From CAYQCN01 sp964415975 (GTDB lineage Bacteria > Patescibacteriota > Saccharimonadia > QS-5-54-17), in contig CAYQCN010000004.1 in the NCBI GenBank assembly GCA_964415975.1, positions 1-42,399 of the forward strand: a DNA stretch of 42,399 bases, in the 5' to 3' direction. Of the stretch, positions 8,632-16,646 are shown one piece after another. Below the pieces are notes generated by a model. That model saw nothing but the letters and a program-made list of their open reading frames with translations. It did not search any database and was not told the origin of the DNA. Both the position numbers and the translations under genes were made by a program. Each line of letters begins with the position of its first letter. Position 1 is the first letter of the stretch.

Positions 8632-8670
8632 CGCTGTCAAGGTCCGACCTTGACAGCGGCTTGGTGAAGC
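8632..8670 (-). repeat. Palindromic intergenic repeat, copy 2 (reverse orientation)
   Basis: The 27-base palindrome at 8632-8658 matches copies 1 and 3. The conserved flank, read on the minus strand as GCTTCACCAAGC, is at 8659-8670, so this copy is inverted relative to the others. It lies 22 nt past the stop of the dehydrogenase gene. Confidence 0.85.
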
Positions 8671-8691
8671 CATTAACAAGACCTATTATTG

Positions 8692-9696
8692 TTATCTTAC
8701 GACATTTTGTGGTTCGTGCATGAGATATTTCTTGATATTCTCAGCAGTAGTATGCCTAATCCGTTGCAAGGCTTCTTTGCTGTTAAAGGCGTTGTGGGGG
8801 GTGATCAATACATTCGGCATGCGTAGCAACACATTGTGCTCAGCACTCATGACCAAATCTTTGGTGCTAGCGTCTGGATGAAGTAGCGCTACTTCTTCGT
8901 CAAACCGCAGCAACTGCTCTCCTTCTAGAGTGTCCAGACCGGCTGCCGCTATCTGGCCTGAATACAGGCCATCGATCAAAGCTTGAGCCTCGATTAGTTC
9001 GCCTCTAGCCGTGTTGATAATTACAACCCCTTTACGCATCTTGGCAATAGCCTCAGCGTTTATCATGTGATAATTATCACTATTAGACGGAGCATGCAGA
9101 CTCACAATGTGACTCCGCTCATAAAGTTCGTCTAACTCTACGAATTCAACTATACCGCTGCCGCGAGGCTTAGGGTCATATGCCACTACATTCATACCTA
9201 TCGCATCAGCTATTCTAGCTACATGCTCGCCTATGCGGCCCAAACCAATCAACCCCATTGTCTTACCCTCTAGATCAAAACCGGTAATCTCTTCATGATC
9301 TATTAACCTATCATTGACTTGTTGCATACTTTCACGAAGTCGCCTGGCAAGACTCATCAGCAGCATTATCGTAAACTCCGCCACTGTCGCCTCTCCATAC
9401 TCTGGCACGGTGCTGACTAAGACATGGTTGGCTTTGGCCGTTTTCATGTCTATATGGTCATAGCCGGTTGAGCGAGTCGCTATCATCTCTAGATTGGGCA
9501 GATAACTCAGGCATTTTTGGTTCACATCCGATGTGATAAATACCGATGCTATATCGACATCGCTGTATCTTTTGGCAGTCACCTGAGTTAAAGATTCCTC
9601 AGTGCAAACCACCTCTGCCTCGAACACGTTTTTAAATGTACGCTTAAAATAACGCTTTTCATCTCCATGAACATCAAAGAAAACAATTTTTCGCAT
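8692..9696 (-). CDS. D-isomer-specific 2-hydroxyacid dehydrogenase (D-lactate dehydrogenase-like)
   Basis: NAD-dependent oxidoreductase of the D-lactate / hydroxyacid dehydrogenase family, acting in the cytoplasm. The Rossmann motif GLIGLGRIG is at about residue 148-156, with the acidic YDPKP end of the second strand after it. The catalytic arginine lies in NTARGELI (about 229-236), and the catalytic histidine in ITPHNAF (about 300-306). 334 residues is the family norm. In a fermentative organism it would reduce pyruvate to D-lactate and regenerate NAD, but the exact substrate is not fixed by the sequence. The promoter contains a perfect 14-base palindrome between -35 and -10, and an ArsR gene lies just upstream. 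Confidence 0.9.
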   Translation of the reverse strand: MRKIVFFDVHGDEKRYFKRTFKNVFEAEVVCTEESLTQVTAKRYSDVDIASVFITSDVNQKCLSYLPNLEMIATRSTGYDHIDMKTAKANHVLVSTVPEYGEATVAEFTIMLLMSLARRLRESMQQVNDRLIDHEEITGFDLEGKTMGLIGLGRIGEHVARIADAIGMNVVAYDPKPRGSGIVEFVELDELYERSHIVSLHAPSNSDNYHMINAEAIAKMRKGVVIINTARGELIEAQALIDGLYSGQIAAAGLDTLEGEQLLRFDEEVALLHPDASTKDLVMSAEHNVLLRMPNVLITPHNAFNSKEALQRIRHTTAENIKKYLMHEPQNVVR

Positions 9697-9709
9697 CAGA
9701 GGCCTCGCA

Positions 9710-9738
9710 AGTTTATGTATCTAGATACAGTCTAGCAA
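9710..9738 (-). promoter_or_regulatory. Dehydrogenase promoter with operator palindrome in the spacer
   Basis: Minus strand: TTGCTA (9733-9738), 17-nt spacer, TAAACT (9710-9715). The spacer holds the perfect palindrome TGTATCTAGATACA (9716-9729). A dimeric repressor bound here would block the polymerase directly. The ArsR protein encoded next door is one candidate binder. Confidence 0.55.
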
Positions 9739-9768
9739 AAAGCTTGTGCTTATGCAGAGATAAATCAC

Positions 9769-10050
9769 CTAACGATATGACACATCAACATGGCTTATCA
9801 ATGCCAGCAAATCCTGTATAAAAGGCTCCTCTCTCTGGAGTTGATAGCACGTTCTCTGGCCGAAGCGCTCTCTCCTCACTACCCCTGCAAGTTCAAGCTT
9901 TTTCATATGCTGGGATACAGCCGGCTTCGAAAGCGACACGGCCTCGGCGAGCTCACCAACGCTAATATTTTCATACTGCTCCAATAAAAGTACCAGATTA
10001 AGCCTATTTCTATCGGCCAAGCTTTGAAATATATGCTGGAGTTCAATCAT
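9769..10050 (-). CDS. ArsR-family winged-helix transcription regulator
   Basis: Small DNA-binding repressor. The protein from the ATG at 10050 has about 93 residues: a helical start (IELQHIFQSLADRNRLNLVL), then the recognition helices (SVGELAEAVSLSKPAVSQHMKKLELAGVV), then the wing (RRERFGQRTCYQLQ). No metal-binding cysteine pair is seen; a single Cys sits in the wing, so the signal is unknown. A longer frame from 10101 would add a poor N-terminus. It precedes the dehydrogenase gene by 72 nt on the same strand and may control it and itself. ATTAAG and CTTAAT half sites lie just upstream of its start. Confidence 0.88.
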   Translation of the reverse strand: MIELQHIFQSLADRNRLNLVLLLEQYENISVGELAEAVSLSKPAVSQHMKKLELAGVVRRERFGQRTCYQLQREEPFIQDLLALISHVDVSYR

Positions 10051-10134
10051 AATTAAGTAGTTGCTTATATGCTTAATAATAAACCATATTCGACCCAACA
10101 CCTCAATACAAAAACCAGGACACTGTGTGGAAAA

Positions 10135-10518
10135 CTAAAGGATGTCCCTGATTGCGCGCTCTACTTCATCAAAGAAATGGTCGAGCTGCTCGTGTCGCTT
10201 GTGGACGGTGTGCTTTACTCCTCGCTTTTTAAGTTTTTGGTTGAATGAGTCTACTGAAGATATAGATATGATTTTTTCTGGGCCGAATTTATCTATATCT
10301 AAGACATGAAATGTCCCGTCTGGCGCATTACGATCTAAAATAATTACATCATATGTTTCTGAGGTGTGCTCATTGACTATTTGCTCTACCTCTCTGCTCG
10401 TAGTGTAAACAGACACTTTAAGGCCATCACCGCAATCAGACTCAATAGCACCAAGCCTACTTAGCAAACCATCTACTATATAGTCTAAATCTTCTAATAC
10501 TAGAATGTGCTTCATCAT
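10135..10518 (-). CDS. Stand-alone receiver-domain protein
   Basis: CheY-like single receiver domain of about 127 residues with no output domain. The acidic pocket is in LVLEDLD (about residues 6-12), the phospho-acceptor aspartate is in VIILDRNAPDG (about 58-68, D62), a serine stands at the Thr position in SISS, and the conserved lysine is in HTVHKRHEQ. A histidine kinase partner is not in the window. The two adjacent ATGs at 10518 and 10515 are both possible. The first lies 6 nt after a consensus TATAAT, so the transcript is probably leaderless. Its promoter overlaps that of the divergent gene at 10582. Confidence 0.8.
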   Translation of the reverse strand: MMKHILVLEDLDYIVDGLLSRLGAIESDCGDGLKVSVYTTSREVEQIVNEHTSETYDVIILDRNAPDGTFHVLDIDKFGPEKIISISSVDSFNQKLKKRGVKHTVHKRHEQLDHFFDEVERAIRDIL

Positions 10519-10524
10519 CTTTTT

Positions 10525-10575
10525 ATTATATAGGCTCTAACTAATCTTGATAAATTTATATTTATATGTTATTAA
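10525..10575. promoter_or_regulatory. Overlapping divergent promoters for the receiver gene and the 182-residue protein
   Basis: Plus strand: TTGATA (10547-10552), 17 nt, TATTAA (10570-10575), then 6 nt to the ATG at 10582. Minus strand: TTATCA (10548-10553), 17 nt, TATAAT (10525-10530), then 6 nt to the ATG at 10518. The two -35 boxes share five bases, so only one polymerase can bind at a time. Confidence 0.6.
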
Positions 10576-10581
10576 ATATAC

Positions 10582-11130
10582 ATGGAAAAGCGCCAAGAAC
10601 CCACGCAAGGCAGCCTTCTAAAAACAGAGTTTTACTATCCAGCAACAGACTCAAACTCGTTTCCGGTCGAAGAGTACGCCGTAGCACCAGATGGTCAATA
10701 CGAAACTCACTTGAGCCAAGAAGTAGAAGAAAAGGAAACTGCCTATGATGAGGGGGTGGTGTTGCTTGAAGCGGCAATAGTAAGAAACATTGGTCAAGCA
10801 AGAAAGAGGCGAGGCTTTGTGTCTGAATCGCCCGAGGCCGTAAGAGCACAACACCAATCTGCAGCCGAAAGAGGCATTTCCAGACAGTTAGCTATCGGAC
10901 AGGCTGCAGTTAATGCCAATGAATTTGAAGCTAGAGCCAGGCAACTGTATGAAGAATGGTTTGAACTAAAGAGCGCTGAAATACCTGAAGAGGTAGACCC
11001 ACGCGACTACGTGCCTACCTTCGCTGAACTTGAAGATAAATATTTTGACGAGGATAATTCAAAAAATATCCGGGCTAAACTCTACCAAAAAGCAGAGGAA
11101 ATAAAGCTACGCAATAAACCCACTAGCTAG
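10582..11130 (+). CDS. Uncharacterised soluble charged protein
   Basis: Not recognised. 182 residues, no membrane segment or signal, rich in E, K, R and A. The middle and C-terminal parts look helical (for example EARARQLYEEWFELKSAE). The N-terminal 50 residues look disordered. It is transcribed divergently from the receiver-domain gene with shared promoter DNA, so the two may be linked in regulation. The last 8 nt overlap the convergent helicase gene. The start at 10582 fits the leaderless pattern. Confidence 0.7.
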   Translation: MEKRQEPTQGSLLKTEFYYPATDSNSFPVEEYAVAPDGQYETHLSQEVEEKETAYDEGVVLLEAAIVRNIGQARKRRGFVSESPEAVRAQHQSAAERGISRQLAIGQAAVNANEFEARARQLYEEWFELKSAEIPEEVDPRDYVPTFAELEDKYFDEDNSKNIRAKLYQKAEEIKLRNKPTS

Positions 11131-14100
11131 CACCTGAGTTATTTTCTTTAAGCAAACGAGACTCCAATTCAATTACACCTTCTAAATCATCGCTATAATC
11201 TGAAACATCGGGAAAGTCTAGATTTTGTATGTGCCGCCACACTGTCATCACTAAATCTCTCATATAATCAATATCATCTTCTGATGGCTGATAAGTTTGA
11301 GAGAAGCGTATTTGGTTTTCGCTTTCTAGATAAACCATCTCACCAACAATCCTGTCCTGGCTTTTAGCAATACCGGACTCTAGCGCTAGTAAAGCATAAA
11401 AGATTAGCTGCAGACGATGCTTGCGGGCTTTAAGCCCATCTGACTTGCTGGTTGTCTCAAGGCTAGAAGGAGCGCCACCAGTCTTGTAGTCAATAATTCG
11501 CACCTCACCATCGCCAACACGGACTACATCCAGCTTGCCGCCAATACGCGCCTCGCCGATCCGAATGTCTCTTATGACTCGTTCGGGCTGGTCGCCTTTT
11601 TGCAAGACGATTCTTTGCTGGTCGATTAGCTCATGAAGCAGGCGGTGGCCTTTCTCGCTGTAGCGCTGTTTTTCATCTGGTTCAACCTGCTCATAATCAA
11701 GCTGCTTATCAAAGGCACCTATAGCTCCGTCGACCGAGAGTTTGTCTTGATTGGCTAGATGATGAGCAGCCTCAAGACCAGCATGAATAGCCGAGCCATA
11801 GGCTAGATGGGCAGACTTTTGCGAGGGAACACGAAGTAGATTCTGTTCAAAGAAATACTGCGGACCGCCAGAAGGAATGTCGAGAAAATTCTGTATGTGG
11901 GTTATTGATAGCTGGTAATCCTCTACCACAGGGCCGAGTAGATTGCGCATATCATCAGTATTCAGATGCGGCCAGCGCAGACTTGACTCTGCCGTCTCTA
12001 CAGCAGTCGATGAAGGCTCAGTTGGCACTGGCTCCACGTGCCGTATAAACGATGAGGCTAGCAACTGCTTACCCTGGTCGTTTTGTTTATAGCTAGTCAA
12101 AAAGAGATTTTTGCGCGCTCTAGTCATCGCTACAAACAGTAAACGGGCATAATCGTCTGGGCTGTCACCATGAGGTTGCATGGCATCTAGATTGGCCGGT
12201 GGTTTTTGCCCGCCACTCTTGGGGCTCCACTCCTTTTCAAGGGCGTCGATGATATAGACCTGATCAAACTCCAGCCCCTTGGCCGCATGGGCAGTCATAA
12301 GCTCTACCGGATTGTCTCCGCTTACAAATGTCGAGTGTTCAGATATGGTTACTCCATGACGCTGATTTAGGCGCATAAATTCAACAAATTGGGCCAGTGT
12401 CGGCTCATCCTTAGAAAATTCTGTCACCAAGCTTCTAAGCTTTTGCAAAGCGCTCAAAGACTCCATATAAAGCACGTCTCGCTCGCCGCCCAAATAATAA
12501 GAGCGGACTGAGAATTGGTAGCCCTCAACCTCACGCAGTCCAAGCAGATACTCGACTGTGATGGCAGCCGGCAACTCTCGGCTGACCTGGGTCAATCGGC
12601 TCAAAGCCTTGCCAAGAGCCGAAAACACCTCATATTCACTAGAGATTAAAGCTTCAAGCCAGCCAGATGACCTACGCATATCTACTGCCAATTTATAAGC
12701 TTCCATTGGGTCTGAGTTGAGCGACGGATGAACAATGAGCGTAGCAATCAGCTCATCTACTCTATCTTGCTTGCCTGCAGCGATCGACTCCACCAGCTCG
12801 GCAAGATCTACCAGTAGCGACACTATCGGGTGCTCCAGTATGTTCGAGCTTCGCTCATAACGCACCGGTACTGCATGTTGATGCAAAACGCTAGCTAGCT
12901 GCTCTAGGCTTTTATGACCCCGAGCAATAACTGCAATTGTGCCTACATCTTTAGATATAGACGATTTTACATGTTCGGCCACTCCGCTCAGTTGCTGGGC
13001 ATGAGATTCATATTGCAGATGAGTTATATCGCCAGCAGGGATATCTTGATTCTGAGCAGTAATCGATTTATCGAGATTGGGCCGAGTATCGACCAGCCGA
13101 TGTTCTATCAAGCTTGATACAACCCCAGCCGCATCCAAGACGGCCTGGTTCGACCGGTAGTTATCGGTCAATACTACCTCTTTTGTATCCTTAAACGCAG
13201 AGCTAAATGTGTCGACATTGCTCAGCTCGGCACCCTGGAAACGATATATCGCCTGATCATCATCACCTACCGCCATCACATTGGGCCGTCCTTCATGGAT
13301 AGGATTGTTTGCGATCAAGTAGGCTAGGCGAAACTGCGCGTCATTGCTGTCTTGAAATTCATCTATCATGATGTAGCTAAAACGCTCCTGCACTTCAGTT
13401 AGCAAGTCTTCTTTGTCTTGAAGCTGAGTAATTACCTCCAATATCATATCCGCATAATCAAAATAGCCGGCCTCATGTAGCTGGGACTGGTACTGCTCAT
13501 ATACCTCCGACAGTGCCACTAGACGCTCAGACCTAGCTTCATCTTTAAAGACTCTCTGACCATCCTTGGCAGTAGTCCACTCTTGCTTCCAGGCACTCAA
13601 AGGCTTAGTCGAGTCTTGCCTCTCAGCCTCATCAACTGCCTCAGCTAGCGACATCTTCATTACTTCGCTATAAGGTCGCAGGGGGACGGTGTAGCCACCA
13701 TAGCCCTCATCGGGCAGCTCATCAATCATCTGCCTGTAGCCAGGAATCGTTTTTTTGGACATGCGCTCATTAAGCAGGCCTTGAAACTGCTCTCTCGCCG
13801 ACTCCAAGTAAGCGATATTGGCATGGGCAACAGCGTGTAAGCGTCCGGCATTTAGCCCTGCTTTCTTAGCTTGATCTATGTCGGTCAATATCTCCTTAAC
13901 AAGCGTATAATGCCCTTTAAATTGCAAAGTCATGGGGTCATGTAAGGGGCGCTTGCTTAGAATCCCCTCTACAGTCTGGCGCTGAACAATCTCTGGTGCT
14001 GGCTGCAACTTAGCCCCATTCCAAAAATAGTGCGGGTAACTACTGATCAGCTCAGCACCAAGCCCATGAAAGGTCTTGACCACAATCTTGCGGGCTTCTG

Positions 14101-14338
14101 GGCCGATAAGATCAAGCATTCGGTCTTTCATGTTGGTAGCGGCCTTATCGGTAAAGGTCAGACACAATATATTACCCGGCTCCGCATCGGTATTTTTTAA
14201 AATGTTAGCCGCCCTAGCGCTAAGAAGCTGGGTCTTGCCGGTGCCTGGCCCTGCAATAACTAATAACGGACCATCGATAGTGTCGACTGCTAATTTTTGA
14301 GCTTCATTTAGCTGACTATGGACAGATTCAAAATTCAT
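11123..14338 (-). CDS. UvrD/Rep-type helicase with C-terminal PD-(D/E)XK nuclease
   Basis: Superfamily 1A DNA helicase fused to a RecB/Cas4-like nuclease, about 1071 residues, probably for double-strand break repair like AddA or AdnA. Walker A GPGTGKTQ is near residue 34, Walker B is in IMIDEFQD, motif III in AVGDDDQAIYRFQGA, motif V in LMTAHAAKGLEF, and motif VI in LLFVAMTRARKNL. The C-terminal 230 residues contain the nuclease core with GKLDVV and IIDYKTGG, followed by a helix (LQLIFYALLAL). No iron-sulfur cysteine cluster is seen. The start is set at ATG 14338; a TTG at 14350 is the alternative. No AddB partner is in the window. Confidence 0.93.
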   Translation of the reverse strand: MNFESVHSQLNEAQKLAVDTIDGPLLVIAGPGTGKTQLLSARAANILKNTDAEPGNILCLTFTDKAATNMKDRMLDLIGPEARKIVVKTFHGLGAELISSYPHYFWNGAKLQPAPEIVQRQTVEGILSKRPLHDPMTLQFKGHYTLVKEILTDIDQAKKAGLNAGRLHAVAHANIAYLESAREQFQGLLNERMSKKTIPGYRQMIDELPDEGYGGYTVPLRPYSEVMKMSLAEAVDEAERQDSTKPLSAWKQEWTTAKDGQRVFKDEARSERLVALSEVYEQYQSQLHEAGYFDYADMILEVITQLQDKEDLLTEVQERFSYIMIDEFQDSNDAQFRLAYLIANNPIHEGRPNVMAVGDDDQAIYRFQGAELSNVDTFSSAFKDTKEVVLTDNYRSNQAVLDAAGVVSSLIEHRLVDTRPNLDKSITAQNQDIPAGDITHLQYESHAQQLSGVAEHVKSSISKDVGTIAVIARGHKSLEQLASVLHQHAVPVRYERSSNILEHPIVSLLVDLAELVESIAAGKQDRVDELIATLIVHPSLNSDPMEAYKLAVDMRRSSGWLEALISSEYEVFSALGKALSRLTQVSRELPAAITVEYLLGLREVEGYQFSVRSYYLGGERDVLYMESLSALQKLRSLVTEFSKDEPTLAQFVEFMRLNQRHGVTISEHSTFVSGDNPVELMTAHAAKGLEFDQVYIIDALEKEWSPKSGGQKPPANLDAMQPHGDSPDDYARLLFVAMTRARKNLFLTSYKQNDQGKQLLASSFIRHVEPVPTEPSSTAVETAESSLRWPHLNTDDMRNLLGPVVEDYQLSITHIQNFLDIPSGGPQYFFEQNLLRVPSQKSAHLAYGSAIHAGLEAAHHLANQDKLSVDGAIGAFDKQLDYEQVEPDEKQRYSEKGHRLLHELIDQQRIVLQKGDQPERVIRDIRIGEARIGGKLDVVRVGDGEVRIIDYKTGGAPSSLETTSKSDGLKARKHRLQLIFYALLALESGIAKSQDRIVGEMVYLESENQIRFSQTYQPSEDDIDYMRDLVMTVWRHIQNLDFPDVSDYSDDLEGVIELESRLLKENNSGAS

Positions 14339-14374
14339 ATATGCCTTCAAGTATAACAGTCACTTAAGCCTCAA

Positions 14375-14409
14375 AAAGACAAATGAGCCACACAAAAGTG
14401 TGGCTCATT
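14375..14409 (-). terminator. Strong intrinsic terminator of the mini-pilin operon
   Basis: AATGAGCCACAC (14382-14393) and GTGTGGCTCATT (14398-14409) form a perfect 12-bp stem with a four-base loop. On the minus strand it is followed by TGTCTTTTTG. It sits 26 nt after the mini-pilin stop and before the helicase gene, so it ends the transcript of the two genes upstream. Confidence 0.9.
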
Positions 14410-14435
14410 GCAAATCGTCAGACTTTTGACGGCTA

Positions 14436-14681
14436 CTACTCGTCTAGCACTTCGTCTAAGTCACTAGAGTCTAGCTCGCCATCTAAATCTTCAGCCATGA
14501 GCTCATCCTCAGCCCGGTCTAAATCTTCTGCATTCTCAATAGTCACAGGCTCCGATGTTGGCTCCTCAACAGGCTCTTGCTCTGTAGTCCAAAATGCCCA
14601 AACGGCAAAGCCAATCAAAGCCACCAGAAACACCGTCAATAAGACCTCTATAACTGTAAAGCCATTATTCCTACTATTCAT
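14436..14681 (-). CDS. Short type IV prepilin-like protein with acidic tail
   Basis: Class III signal peptide and pilin N-helix: leader MNSRNNG, then FTVIEVLLTVFLVALIGFAVW with the conserved Glu at position 5 after the cleavage site. Only about 81 residues in all, shorter than usual pilins. The part after the helix is nearly all acidic (about 20 D/E in the last 40 residues) with no globular head. It would be cut by a prepilin peptidase and sit in a pseudopilus or stay as a membrane protein. The ATG at 14681 overlaps the stop of the upstream gene by 8 nt (ATGAATAG), so translation is coupled. The longer frame from 14708 lacks a good leader. Confidence 0.8.
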   Translation of the reverse strand: MNSRNNGFTVIEVLLTVFLVALIGFAVWAFWTTEQEPVEEPTSEPVTIENAEDLDRAEDELMAEDLDGELDSSDLDEVLDE

Positions 14682-15279
14682 CGCCATCCTCCTCATCGCT
14701 ACTGCCACCTTCTTCTTGGTTGTCTTCGGCAGCTTCAGCGCGCAAGACTTGGATTAATCCTACTAGAGAGTCTCTGTAATTTCGCAGCTCATCTCGGGCC
14801 TCGCCGACAAGCTGTCTGTACCCATCAAGCTGGGCTCCTAGGCCGGGCTGATCGCAGTCTAGTTCCACTTCATAATCTCCAAGCGCATCGACTGCGGCTT
14901 CGGCCTCGGCTTGAGCTTCATCTACCTCGCCCGCACGTTCATCATAATCGGCAACACTCAGTTGGCCGTTATCATAGAAGCCTTCGACTCGCTCAAACAT
15001 ATCATCCATCACGTCTAGAAGCCTGAACGCAGATGTGGCCATTCGCGGCAAGACTTCCTCTAGTCGGTCTTGCTGGCGCTCACATACGTCTTGCCTGACT
15101 TGAGCTTGTCTTTCACTGGCCTCAGACTGAGCCCGTTCTCGCCTCTCTTGAGCACTTTCGCGAGCTTCTGCGCCTCTATCTGGCCCGCCAGCACTATCTG
15201 GTGCCTGGGCATGCAAAGGTGTAGACACCGCTAATGGCAGCATTAAGACTGCCATACTTAAAAAAGCTGTTAGTTTCAT
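14674..15279 (-). CDS. Secreted coiled-coil protein, uncharacterised
   Basis: Not recognised. 201 residues. A clear signal peptide (about 1-24, ending STPLHAQA) is followed by a long charged helical region rich in R, E, Q and A (about 35-190), with two cysteines (about residues 66 and 143) that could form a disulfide. The end is very acidic. Shine-Dalgarno AAGGAG lies 11 nt before the ATG. The stop overlaps the start of the pilin-like gene, so the two products probably act together on the cell surface. Confidence 0.75.
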   Translation of the reverse strand: MKLTAFLSMAVLMLPLAVSTPLHAQAPDSAGGPDRGAEARESAQERRERAQSEASERQAQVRQDVCERQQDRLEEVLPRMATSAFRLLDVMDDMFERVEGFYDNGQLSVADYDERAGEVDEAQAEAEAAVDALGDYEVELDCDQPGLGAQLDGYRQLVGEARDELRNYRDSLVGLIQVLRAEAAEDNQEEGGSSDEEDGDE

Positions 15280-15345
15280 TTTAGTATAAGCTCCTTATGC
15301 TTATTATTTATAGCTACATAATACATGCATGAGTATATTTTTCAA

Positions 15346-15993
15346 CTAGCGCTCGCCGTATACGACCGGCATTGAACTCAAATATTTATCGGTTTCTAGA
15401 TTGCTAATCATAAAATCGGCCACATCACCTCGCTTGACCATAGCCTTCATCCTAGGCCGCACATACTCACTGACAGTATAAGAGCCGGTTTTGGGGCCAT
15501 TTGCTAGTTTGAGCGCCCTCACAATAGTCCATTCAAGCTGGCTTTTTTTGATAATATCAGCATGTGCTCGACCGTCATCTATCATCTTCTGAGCCACTAC
15601 ACTAAGCCCCATATTTAGAAGCCTGTCGGTAAAGCCAGGCCTGTCCTCTTCATGTCTTACCCCAGATCCAGTCAAGCTCACTATGCGCTTAACGCCGCAC
15701 TCACTCATAGCATCGACGATATTGGCTATACCGTCCTGGTGCATGGTCGGGTTGCGCCTTATCGTCTTAGGTGAGTGGCCGAGTGCACTTACGACAGCGT
15801 CTGATGATTTTATAGCCCGCCTAACATCATCAATCTTGGTTACATCTCCTACTATTTGAGATAGGTTGTCATGGTCAAAATCAAGCTCAGCATCATACAC
15901 AAACGCAACTACTTCATAGCCCTTACTAAGAGCCTGCTCGACGATGTGTCTGCCCGTCTTGCCATTAGCACCAAAAATCGCAACCCTAATCAT
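15346..15993 (-). CDS. NAD(P)-binding SDR-family protein (NmrA-like)
   Basis: Atypical short-chain dehydrogenase with the N-terminal nucleotide motif GANGKTGRHI (about residues 8-17). The DAVVSALGH segment follows the fourth strand, and VKRIVSLTGSGV the fifth. There is no clear YxxxK catalytic pair, as in NmrA and flavin-reductase-like members, so it may sense redox state or reduce a quinone or flavin. 215 residues is normal. The start is 6 nt after a TATGAT -10 box. Confidence 0.85.
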   Translation of the reverse strand: MIRVAIFGANGKTGRHIVEQALSKGYEVVAFVYDAELDFDHDNLSQIVGDVTKIDDVRRAIKSSDAVVSALGHSPKTIRRNPTMHQDGIANIVDAMSECGVKRIVSLTGSGVRHEEDRPGFTDRLLNMGLSVVAQKMIDDGRAHADIIKKSQLEWTIVRALKLANGPKTGSYTVSEYVRPRMKAMVKRGDVADFMISNLETDKYLSSMPVVYGER

Positions 15994-15999
15994 GCATTA

Positions 16000-16066
16000 A
16001 TCATACGCAACACACTCCGAGTTGAGCAAATAAAGCTTTGTGATTAACTAAATGCTTGCGTATACT
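16000..16066. promoter_or_regulatory. Divergent promoters for the SDR and HAD genes
   Basis: Minus strand: TTGCTC (16024-16029), 18 nt, TATGAT (16000-16005), then 6 nt to the SDR ATG at 15993. Plus strand: TTGTGA (16038-16043), 17 nt, TATACT (16061-16066), then 7 nt to the HAD ATG at 16074. Both would give leaderless messages. Confidence 0.6.
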
Positions 16067-16073
16067 TACTACT

Positions 16074-16646
16074 ATGGTCAAGTCAGTATTTTTTGATTTT
16101 TTCGGTGTTATAATGCCAGATCTGCTGGATGAATGGTTGCTGAAGCAGGGTGTTGCTCGCGACGGCCGCATCGAATCAGCCTCGGTCGAGGCCAATGTCG
16201 GACGGATAGATAAAGAGCGATTTTTCCAAGTCCTAGCCGAAGAAGTAGGCAGCCAGCCTGAGCAGGTCAAAAAAGAGTTTGAGTCTATGGCCTCCCCCAA
16301 TCAAGAGGTGGTTAATATTATATCTAGAGTCAGTCAGTCATATCCGACACTACTGCTGTCAAATGCAGACCACATTCACTTGCGGCAAATTATTGACAAA
16401 TTCAAATTAGATAGACTTTTTGATCACATTATCATATCCGGCGAGGTAGGGTCTGTAAAACCCCACCATGAGATATACCAAGAAGCCCTTAAGCAATCTG
16501 GGTGTGACCCAAAAGATGTAGTATTTACCGACGACAGAGCCTCAAACATTGAGGGAGCTCAAAGAGTAGGTATCACTAACTCATTCGTATACGAAAATCC
16601 TCAGCAACTAGTACGCGAGCTAAGATCTAGAGGGGTCGAGTTTTAA
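16074..16646 (+). CDS. HAD-superfamily hydrolase
   Basis: Cytoplasmic phosphatase-like enzyme of about 190 residues, close to the YihX / epoxide hydrolase N-terminal group. Motif I is FFDFFGVI (nucleophile Asp near residue 8; the usual second Asp is Phe), motif II is LLLSNAD, motif III is the Lys in SVKPHHEIY, and motif IV is VVFTDDRASN. The replaced second aspartate occurs in some HAD groups but may limit phosphatase activity. The ATG at 16074 is chosen over an upstream TTG because it fits the -10 spacing. The end overlaps the convergent NYN gene by 4 nt. Confidence 0.9.
   Translation: MVKSVFFDFFGVIMPDLLDEWLLKQGVARDGRIESASVEANVGRIDKERFFQVLAEEVGSQPEQVKKEFESMASPNQEVVNIISRVSQSYPTLLLSNADHIHLRQIIDKFKLDRLFDHIIISGEVGSVKPHHEIYQEALKQSGCDPKDVVFTDDRASNIEGAQRVGITNSFVYENPQQLVRELRSRGVEF

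Larger units (their letters stand above)
8358..8691. other. Intergenic region with microprotein promoter and palindromic repeat copy 2
   Basis: Contains the minus-strand promoter described at 8403-8430, an imperfect inverted repeat (AGTTGTAA near 8500 against TTACAACT near 8570), a CTAAAAC-rich low-complexity stretch at about 8585-8605, and repeat copy 2. I see no further gene. A strong AGGAGGTGGG before an ATG near 8485 opens only a four-codon frame. Confidence 0.5.
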
